NCBI GenBank assembly: GCA_002395405.1
Contig: DGWX01000007.1
Coordinates: forward strand, 1-11,561
Reading direction: 5' to 3'
Source of the DNA: Christensenella sp. UBA4247
GTDB taxonomy: Bacteria; Bacillota; Clostridia; Christensenellales; CAG-1252
Length of the DNA: 11,561 nt
Below are positions 8,201 through 11,561 of this stretch, in pieces. The position numbers and the translations under genes are program-made. Within the stretch, counting starts at the first letter, position 1. The number at the start of each line of letters is the position of its first letter. The notes beneath the pieces were generated by a model, which saw nothing but the letters and a program-made list of their open reading frames with translations, was not told where the DNA came from and made no database searches.

Positions 8201-8283
8201 GAAGCGGAAAAGGCGACGGGACAAATGAAAAGCAACGCCGCGAAAATCAAAATCAAACAAGTATTCAGAAACAAACGCTTCAT
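5263..8283 (-). CDS. Exported, membrane-anchored surface protein with MBG-type and fibronectin III-like domains
   Basis: The 1006-residue product starts with a signal peptide (MKRLF, then a hydrophobic core to about residue 24; likely cleavage near SASA-ETY). It ends with one transmembrane segment (about 968-989) and a short basic tail, so most of it should lie outside the membrane. The ectodomain is all-beta. Several Ig-like units end in strands such as LFSVLKK (about 214-220), LTVEKR (about 418-423), LSIAKRPV (about 583-590) and FSVVKA (about 696-701). Motifs such as SKTYGS (140-145) and KKPYGETF (600-607) are typical of MBG-type domains. Two or three fibronectin III-like domains follow (about 702-789, 792-873 and a partial one at 878-952; for example TYYVRLRVSDSVNY and PYEISFRAKN). 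No LPXTG sorting signal or catalytic motif is visible. GGGAGAAG precedes the ATG. Adhesion or envelope scaffolding is a guess. Confidence 0.88.
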   Translation of the reverse strand: MKRLFLNTCLILIFAALLFICPVAFSASAETYSIGEDLTVYLSYGDLPVFYVNEISGTGKYYKIRSCVGAIEKGGEENSLLGADGRVAASPGRYYMSAFGNVDATDEAGNVLSGIDCSGTITFIVEGKKLDLTVSASDLSKTYGSVCSSLSWSFLRPEDEDSSLSVVLSSEGFLPTASVGSYEISAVSVTKGGDDVSDYYTVTVYEEGSSSLALFSVLKKTLAFTYAEEREVPFNDFYLSDGESVLSLTENGENGEIVTLFFRLTESASVLSVGSSYEIEPYFYEITPSAGDPSSYLLGDASNYAVSADLSSVSTIRAIVSSVTIYSDESKRAEREGDQRYVFISPEELTYAYLDAKVKDFSGSITFTGLSLYSGVTLDLTCSLSAGEGDLPCGTYPMSLESFYCSAVTSVSLEDLRLTVEKRVVGEYSETVACEYGSDADYEETVVYTFDGVEYSFLLSAPTVGLSVGSETAFSQMTSLTDDNVTLSYSSALVRIVKRSSGVSIVLFDLPKLYYGETFAPCALYLDYGEEGETVLPGTLSYSYVKNGESASRAGLPSQVGDFSVTCALSSDLYEAEERVFPLSIAKRPVAALYDVTKAKKPYGETFVFSPATVSLRSLYFYDETIGAENREKDGLAEGSALGSALGGTGITSAGGAKASPVGSYEIDFSGLTSPIYEVKKVILHDLSENEETSVFSVVKALAPAAVEVSVSFSGRAAIASAKGGETSLEGQISQKSNFASQTGASGNASVKFTALKYGVTYYVRLRVSDSVNYETAEGDWSEPVSFALAFPAPVCKKTASTSSSLTFSAERIQNAADYTVQHRVRRNGEWISDWTDGLEVTGLAANTPYEISFRAKNDASAGASSSLSVRTTRAAVDEKSVQLSYNKARGELIVQSELTLEYRLLGEDGEILSDWADGGDFDGLDKDGSYVLQVREPARSGAEASEILEIPVKEAPPAKGVGFLSDWFLVEISGVALVLLIVFIILFAKVKKSVDIKELGGKYDK

Positions 8284-8330
8284 ATCTTCTCCCGAACGAA
8301 AGGCGCCCGCAACAAGCGTCTTGAAAAGTT

Positions 8331-8359
8331 ATTATATCATATTTACTTAAAAATCACAA
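8331..8359 (-). promoter_or_regulatory. Promoter of the surface-protein operon
   Basis: Minus strand: -35 TTGTGA (8354-8359), 17-bp spacer, perfect -10 TATAAT (8331-8336), about 47 bp before the start codon. It sits in a 107-bp AT-rich divergent spacer. The promoter of the divergent 155-residue gene must lie in the same spacer but is not clear to me. Confidence 0.75.
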
Positions 8360-8390
8360 TATCTATTATTAAAATAAGGAGGCTCGAAAG

Positions 8391-8858
8391 ATGGAAAACG
8401 AAGAAAGATCCGCCGAAGAATTGTACGGCGAAGAGGAAAGCTCCGATTTCGGTTATATGAACGATCTTTTGAAAGCGTATCATGAAACGCTTGCCGAAAA
8501 AAAGGCAAAAGAAAGCGCGCTTACAAGCGAAAGGAAAGAACGCGTCGGCGAATCGCAAAAGGAGATCCGATCCATTTGCAAAGAGCTTTTAACGCGCGGC
8601 GCGGAGGCGGAAAGAAAGGAATTGGTGCTTACGGCAAAAGAAAGCGCCGAGGAATGCCTCGGAGCGCTGTCGATCGATCTCGAAGAAAAGGAGAATCGCT
8701 ACGCGCGTTACGCCACGTCCGAACTCTTATCGAGATGCGTGCTTTTATGCAATCGAGATCTCAATCTTTTAATCAGACACGGCATAAAAAGCTCCCGTTT
8801 GATTTTCTTGATCTTATCGGAATTATCCGCATTTTTCTCGATCGCGGCAATCAAATGA
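8391..8858 (+). CDS. Hypothetical acidic helical protein with hydrophobic C terminus
   Basis: The 155-residue product is not recognised. The first half is very acidic (MENEERSAEELYGEEESSDF) and then highly charged and helical, likely coiled coil, over about 23-110. The C terminus is hydrophobic (LIFLILSELSAFFSIAAIK, about 137-155) and may act as a weak tail anchor or amphipathic membrane helix. The gene is supported by AAGGAGG nine bases before the ATG, by base use like its neighbours, and by its position divergent from the surface-protein operon. Its last 8 bp overlap the end of the convergent ROK-like gene. An alternative frame near the end is also open, so a late frameshift altering the tail cannot be excluded. 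Confidence 0.65.
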   Translation: MENEERSAEELYGEEESSDFGYMNDLLKAYHETLAEKKAKESALTSERKERVGESQKEIRSICKELLTRGAEAERKELVLTAKESAEECLGALSIDLEEKENRYARYATSELLSRCVLLCNRDLNLLIRHGIKSSRLIFLILSELSAFFSIAAIK

Positions 8859-9861
8859 AAACGCATTCTTTCATAGCGTAATAAGCGGCGCCCACGGCGA
8901 AGGTCAAGCGGCTCGGAGAAAAGCGGACGAGCGCCTCTCCCCTTCCCGCGCTTCTCTTAACGCGCTCGAAAAAACCTTCCGTAATATAATCGCCGAAAAG
9001 ATAGAGCTTTCGAGGAGAGAGAAAGGTGAAAACGTCGTTTACGAGAGACGAAAGCGCCTTTGTAAGCGCCTCGGAATAGGAGCGGACGTCCTGCGCTTCC
9101 GAAAGCTTTCCTTCGTCGAAATAAAACGTCCCTTCGTATCGTTTTTCCCTTAGCGCGCTTTCAACGGCAGCTGCGGAGAGAACGGAACCGTACGTTTGCG
9201 TTCGACCGGAGAAAACGGGAGATAAAAGATCGGAAACATCCGCAAGGCGCAGGGCGCCGTCTGTACAGGCGCATTTGATCCGATTCCCGACGCCGAGCGC
9301 GCAAACGGGAAATTCCTTTTCCGAAAAAAGCGCGTAACACGCCGCGGCGCCGCTGTTCGTTGTCAGATAGATAGGAAAAGAATGATTCTTACGGATCTCC
9401 TCGCAAAGAGAGTCGAGCCCGACCGCGTTCATCGCAAGACCGATCGCGAGAGGCGGCTTTTCCCCTTTCAGGATCTCCTTCAATAGAGAAAGAACGTAAG
9501 AAGAGGCAGGCGCGCTTTTATCCAAAATTTCGATCGCCTCTTCTTTTTGGATCTCCCCTTTCAAATTCAAAAGGACGGCGGAGAGAACGCCCGCCTTATA
9601 GGAAACGCCGCATACGGTTTTCTTTTCGTTTACGTTGATGACCGATCGCGGTTTTCCTCCTTCCTTTTTCTTTTCTTCGTAAACGGTTAAAAGATCGTCT
9701 TTATACAGAGAGTCCACGGACGAAATTACCGTGCTGATCGAGATACCCGTTTCGGTTTTGACATCCAGCTTCGAGAGATCCCGCCCCTGCGAAATAAAGT
9801 ATAAGATCTGACCCCGCCTCGTCGGAAACAGATCCGTCATTTCTTTTTTGAAGCCTTCCAT
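8851..9861 (-). CDS. ROK-family transcriptional regulator-like protein, divergent
   Basis: The 336-residue product has the ROK repressor layout. An N-terminal winged helix (about 15-78) contains the recognition region TGISISTVISSVDSLYKDDL and ends with GGKPRSVINVN, the usual wing of ROK repressors (GGRP-x-LN). A ROK-type ATPase/sugar-binding fold follows (about 82-330), ending with KLYLFGDYITEGFFERV and AVGAAYYAM. The fold is degenerate: the sugar-binding END-type motif reads TNSGAAAC (168-175), the glycine-rich loop reads ALGVGNRIKCACTDGAL, and the ROK zinc motif (CxCGxxGCxE) is absent. Kinase activity is therefore unlikely; a ligand-responsive DNA-binding role is inferred. I see no good ribosome binding site at the first ATG. 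An in-frame ATG at 9840 is an alternative start. The 3' end overlaps the convergent gene by 8 bp. Confidence 0.8.
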   Translation of the reverse strand: MEGFKKEMTDLFPTRRGQILYFISQGRDLSKLDVKTETGISISTVISSVDSLYKDDLLTVYEEKKKEGGKPRSVINVNEKKTVCGVSYKAGVLSAVLLNLKGEIQKEEAIEILDKSAPASSYVLSLLKEILKGEKPPLAIGLAMNAVGLDSLCEEIRKNHSFPIYLTTNSGAAACYALFSEKEFPVCALGVGNRIKCACTDGALRLADVSDLLSPVFSGRTQTYGSVLSAAAVESALREKRYEGTFYFDEGKLSEAQDVRSYSEALTKALSSLVNDVFTFLSPRKLYLFGDYITEGFFERVKRSAGRGEALVRFSPSRLTFAVGAAYYAMKECVFI

Positions 9862-9867
9862 AGCGTT

Positions 9868-9876
9868 ATTGTATCA
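9868..9876 (-). promoter_or_regulatory. Extended -10 promoter just before the ROK-like gene
   Basis: Minus strand: TGATACAAT, an extended -10 element (TG-n-TACAAT) without a clear -35. The -10 ends six bases before the ATG at 9861, so transcription would begin about at the start codon and give a leaderless mRNA. Confidence 0.5.
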
Positions 9877-9946
9877 AACGAGAAAGCGCGGCGCGCCGAT
9901 CTCTTCCGCGTTTTTAAGGCGATCCCGTCCTTTTTTGACGAAACCC

Positions 9947-9989
9947 GCTTTTACGTTCGACGTTCCTCACGAAGAAACAGCGTAAAAGC
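9947..9989. repeat. Inverted repeat between the ROK-like gene and the flavin reductase gene
   Basis: GCTTTTACG (9947-9955) and CGTAAAAGC (9981-9989) form perfect 9-bp arms around 25 bp. It lies in the 246-bp divergent spacer, upstream of both predicted promoters and outside both predicted transcripts. An operator for the ROK-like protein is possible but unproven. Confidence 0.45.
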
Positions 9990-10012
9990 TCGAGAAGAGT
10001 TTCCGAGCGCGA

Positions 10013-10041
10013 TTGATTTTACTCGGATTATTTGCTATAAT
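10013..10041 (+). promoter_or_regulatory. Promoter of the flavin reductase-like gene
   Basis: -35 TTGATT (10013-10018), 17-bp spacer, perfect -10 TATAAT (10036-10041). Predicted start near 10048, giving a leader of about 60 nt. Confidence 0.85.
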
Positions 10042-10059
10042 TTTTAGAGATCAATCGGG

Positions 10060-10089
10060 GGCTTTTCCCAAAGTGAGCGGCGAAAAGCC
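10060..10089 (+). promoter_or_regulatory. Leader hairpin before the flavin reductase-like gene
   Basis: GGCTTTTC (10060-10067) and GAAAAGCC (10082-10089) form a perfect 8-bp stem with a 14-nt loop in the predicted 5' leader, ending a few bases before the AAGGAGG ribosome binding site. It may affect translation or mRNA stability. It matches no riboswitch class I know. Confidence 0.45.
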
Positions 10090-10107
10090 TTTACAAGGAG
10101 GTAAACC

Positions 10108-10671
10108 ATGAAAAAGCAAATCACCGTTACGGAAGCGATCTTCCCGATGCCCGTTCTTCTCATTTCGACCTTTAACGAAGACGGCAGTGTGGACGTTATG
10201 AACGCCGCTTGGGGAACGATGCTGGACAGAGATATGGTCGCGCTGAATCTGACCGAAACGCACAAAACCGTTCAAAACATCAAAAACCGCAAAGGCTTCG
10301 TGATCCATATCGCAGACGCAAAACACGTTAAAGAAGCGGACTATTTCGGCATCGTCAGCGGAAATAAGGAACCGGACAAATTTAAGAAAAGCGGACTGAC
10401 CTTTTCTTCCTCCGACCTCGTGGAGTCGCCGATCATAAACGAATTCCCGATCGCAATGGAATGCGCCTTCGTTGAATATCAAAGCGACGAAACGGGGCTC
10501 GGCGTTATCGGAAAAGTTCTGCGTACTTCCGTGGAAGAAAAGAATATCGTTAACGGCAAAGTGGACGTTCATTCCCTCGAAGCCATTGCCTTCGATCCCT
10601 ATACGCTCGGCTACTACAAAGTATCCGAACGAGTAGGCAACGCTTTCAAAGACGGATTGGCGTTAAAATAA
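10108..10671 (+). CDS. Flavin reductase-like FMN-binding split-barrel protein
   Basis: The 187-residue product belongs to the flavin reductase/flavoredoxin family, which binds FMN in a split beta-barrel and transfers electrons from NAD(P)H or other donors. Family features in order: an N-terminal PMPVLLISTFNEDGSVDVMN (about 14-33), in which these proteins reuse a first barrel strand; the segment ALNLTETHKTVQNIKNRKGF (about 45-64), which in relatives contacts the FMN phosphate; KEADYFGIVSGNKEPDKF (about 75-92) followed by GLTFSSSDLVESPII; and a PIAMECAF strand (about 114-121). Length is typical. AAGGAGG precedes the ATG. It is a single-gene unit with its own promoter, leader hairpin and terminator. 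The physiological electron acceptor cannot be told from sequence. Confidence 0.9.
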   Translation: MKKQITVTEAIFPMPVLLISTFNEDGSVDVMNAAWGTMLDRDMVALNLTETHKTVQNIKNRKGFVIHIADAKHVKEADYFGIVSGNKEPDKFKKSGLTFSSSDLVESPIINEFPIAMECAFVEYQSDETGLGVIGKVLRTSVEEKNIVNGKVDVHSLEAIAFDPYTLGYYKVSERVGNAFKDGLALK

Positions 10672-10693
10672 CGCCCTATCTTTCGCGCGCAAG

Positions 10694-10729
10694 TAAAAAA
10701 CCGAGAAAGCAAAACTTTCTCGGTTTTTT
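10694..10729. terminator. Bidirectional Rho-independent terminator
   Basis: CCGAGAAAG (10701-10709) and CTTTCTCGG (10715-10723) form a perfect 9-bp stem with a 5-nt loop. Six T residues follow on the plus strand; on the minus strand the opposite flank gives TTTTTT too. It ends the flavin reductase-like gene and can stop transcription coming from the tRNA/repeat array. Confidence 0.93.
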
Positions 10730-10852
10730 CGTTTTTCGGAAATCACGCTATATAAAAAAACTTTTTTTGATCCCTTAATTCAATCGGGAATCTCTCGCTT
10801 TTTCGAGAAGCGGTGCCCCCGGCACGCGCGCTTAGCGCGCATGGTTCGGGAT

Positions 10853-10882
10853 AAAAAAAAGGAACTACCTTTCGGTAATTCC
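10853..10882 (-). terminator. Terminator of array unit 1
   Basis: Minus strand: GGAATTACC-GAAA-GGTAGTTCC (nine pairs, one wobble) followed by eight T residues. It is the same hairpin as the one after the intact tRNA, and the last of the series in the direction of transcription. Confidence 0.85.
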
Positions 10883-10885
10883 CCA

Positions 10886-10935
10886 TGGCCTCCGTGAGAA
10901 GACTTGAACTTCCGGCCTCATGCTCCCACACCCCA
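10886..10935 (-). pseudogene. tRNA-Pro remnant, array unit 1
   Basis: It holds tRNA nucleotides 1-8 and 35-76 with 9-34 deleted (D-arm, 5' anticodon stem and the first anticodon base). A 29-nt run covering the 3' anticodon stem, variable loop and T-arm (10894-10922) is identical to the intact gene. The acceptor 3' strand reads CACGGAGGCCA instead of CACTCCGACCA, so it cannot pair with the 5' strand. It cannot act as a normal tRNA. Confidence 0.85.
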
Positions 10936-11000
10936 CCCCTCTCGATCATTCAATCGAGCGGGGACCCCGGCACGCGCGCTTAGCGCGCATGGTTCGGGAT

Positions 11001-11029
11001 AAAAAAAGGAACTACCTTTCGATAATTCC
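11001..11029 (-). terminator. Terminator of array unit 2
   Basis: Same hairpin with one C-to-T change in the stem (GGAATTATC), which keeps pairing as a wobble, followed by seven T residues. Confidence 0.85.
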
Positions 11030-11032
11030 CTA

Positions 11033-11082
11033 TGGCCTCCGTGAGAAGACTTGAACTTCCGGCCTCATGCTCCCACACCCCA
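11033..11082 (-). pseudogene. tRNA-Pro remnant, array unit 2
   Basis: Same deleted and altered structure as unit 1, with the same 29-nt identity to the intact tRNA at 11041-11069. The adjacent terminator carries two substitutions (GATAATTCCCT in place of GGTAATTCCCC on the plus strand). Confidence 0.85.
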
Positions 11083-11147
11083 CCCCTCTCGATCATTCAA
11101 TCGAGCGGGGACCCCGGCACGCGCGCTTTGCGTGCATGATTCGGGAT

Positions 11148-11176
11148 AAAAAAAGGAACTACCTTTCGGTAATTCC
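11148..11176 (-). terminator. Terminator of array unit 3
   Basis: Hairpin identical to that of unit 1, followed by seven T residues on the minus strand. Confidence 0.85.
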
Positions 11177-11179
11177 CCA

Positions 11180-11229
11180 TGGCCTCCGTGAGAAGACTTG
11201 AACTTCCGGCCTCATGCTCCCACACCCCA
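11180..11229 (-). pseudogene. tRNA-Pro remnant, array unit 3
   Basis: Same structure as unit 1, with the 29-nt identity to the intact tRNA at 11188-11216. The inverted anticodon-arm segment at 11129-11146, just to its left, has three substitutions (TGCGTGCATGATTCGGGA). Confidence 0.85.
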
Positions 11230-11294
11230 CCCCTCTCGATCATTCAATCGAGCGGGGACCCCGGCACGCGCGCTTAGGGCGCATGGTTCGGGAT

Positions 11295-11323
11295 AAAAAA
11301 AGGAACTACCTTTCGGTAATTCC
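11295..11323 (-). terminator. Terminator of array unit 4
   Basis: Hairpin identical to that of unit 1, followed by seven T residues on the minus strand. Confidence 0.85.
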
Positions 11324-11326
11324 CCA

Positions 11327-11376
11327 TGGCCTCCGTGAGAAGACTTGAACTTCCGGCCTCATGCTCCCACACCCCA
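11327..11376 (-). pseudogene. tRNA-Pro remnant, array unit 4
   Basis: Same structure as unit 1, with the 29-nt identity to the intact tRNA at 11335-11363. It is the remnant nearest the intact tRNA gene. The inverted segment to its left (11276-11293) has one substitution (AGGGCGC), and the one to its right (11423-11440) is exact. Confidence 0.85.
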
Positions 11377-11441
11377 CCCCTCTCGATCATTCAATCGAGC
11401 GGGGACCCCGGCACGCGCGCTTAGCGCGCATGGTTCGGGAT

Positions 11442-11470
11442 AAAAAAAGGAACTACCTTTCGGTAATTCC
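11442..11470 (-). terminator. Terminator of the tRNA-Pro gene
   Basis: Minus strand: GGAATTACC-GAAA-GGTAGTTCC then seven T residues, beginning one base after the encoded CCA end. A normal tRNA transcript should end here, before the repeat array. Confidence 0.92.
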
Positions 11471-11471
11471 T

Positions 11472-11547
11472 TGGTCGGAGTGAGAAGACTTGAACTTCCG
11501 GCCTCATGGTCCCGAACCATGCGCGCTACCAACTGCGCTACACCCCG
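11472..11547 (-). tRNA. tRNA-Pro (anticodon CGG)
   Basis: The 76-nt gene folds into a full cloverleaf. The acceptor CGGGGTG pairs with CACTCCG (one G-U), the D-stem is GCGC/GCGC, and the anticodon stem CATGG/CCATG carries loop TTCGGGA with anticodon CGG, reading CCG. The variable loop has five bases, and the T-arm GGAAG/CTTCT has loop TTCAAGT. The C1-G72 pair with A73 is a bacterial tRNA-Pro hallmark. The CCA end is encoded. Its promoter lies beyond the window edge. Confidence 0.97.
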
Positions 11548-11561
11548 ATATATTACGATGT

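Larger units (their letters stand above)
10778..11448 (-). repeat. Tandem array of 147-bp units derived from tRNA-Pro
   Basis: Four full units begin at 10861, 11008, 11155 and 11302, each exactly 147 bp. A fifth terminator motif at 11449 joins the intact tRNA gene. On the far side lies a decayed partial unit (about 10778-10860). Read on the minus strand, each unit has: an 18-nt inverted copy of tRNA nucleotides 21-38; a GC-rich hairpin (CATGCGCGC/GCGCGCGTG); a second hairpin (CCCC-G-CTCGAT/ATCGAG-A-GGGG); a 50-nt tRNA-Pro remnant; and a terminator hairpin with seven or eight T residues. Units differ by a few substitutions (for example near 11022, 11129-11140 and 11278), so this is not a simple assembly stutter. 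No open frame of substance and no spacers are present. Confidence 0.9.

Noticed and set aside
10051..10572. 173-codon minus-strand open frame
   Set aside because: Antisense shadow of the flavin reductase-like gene, which has a promoter, ribosome binding site and family match.
10743..10949. 68-codon minus-strand open frame
   Set aside because: It runs across repeat and hairpin sequence with no ribosome binding site; the frame is incidental.
10886..11376. Cluster of functional tRNA genes
   Set aside because: The remnants lack nucleotides 9-34 and the acceptor strands no longer pair.
10861..11448. CRISPR array
   Set aside because: The 147-bp units follow each other directly with no unique spacers, and they are rearranged tRNA copies with terminators.
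10861..11448. Integron cassette or attC array
   Set aside because: No integrase, no reading frames in the units and no clear GTTRRRY-type core sites; hairpins alone are not enough.

Overview
The window looks chromosomal and comes from a Bacillota-type (Clostridia-like) bacterium. Pointers are the rpmG-secE-nusG-rplK-rplA-rplJ-rplL cluster, strong AGGAGG-type ribosome binding sites, TTGACA/TATAAT promoters, U-rich hairpin terminators and an L10-type leader before rplJ. The lineage is inference; nothing here fixes it more closely.

Left third (1-3470, minus strand): the ribosomal protein, secretion and antitermination cluster. A strong promoter upstream of rpmG drives rpmG-secE-nusG-rplK-rplA. 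A second strong promoter sits just after the rplA stop and feeds an L10 leader with an attenuator in front of rplJ-rplL. A gene-free spacer (3390-3743) holds the rpmG promoter, an inverted repeat and the terminator of the next operon.

Middle (3744-8360, minus strand): a translationally coupled two-gene operon. It encodes a 1006-residue exported, C-terminally membrane-anchored protein built of Ig-like (MBG-type) and fibronectin III-like domains. This is followed by a 509-residue protein with a membrane segment, a long coiled coil and two tandem YjbR/MmcQ-like domains. They may form a cell-envelope pair of unknown role. A 155-residue acidic helical protein is encoded divergently, and a degenerate ROK-family regulator converges on it with overlapping stop codons.

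Right third (9862-11561): a flavin reductase-like gene with its own promoter, a leader hairpin and a bidirectional terminator, then a tRNA-Pro(CGG) gene on the minus strand. Downstream of the tRNA in its direction of transcription lies the oddest part of the window: an array of exactly 147-bp tandem units plus a decayed edge copy. Each unit is a rearranged tRNA-Pro. It has a 50-nt remnant lacking tRNA nucleotides 9-34, an inverted copy of nucleotides 21-38 (antisense to the anticodon arm), two further hairpins and its own terminator. This array is the best candidate for something undescribed.
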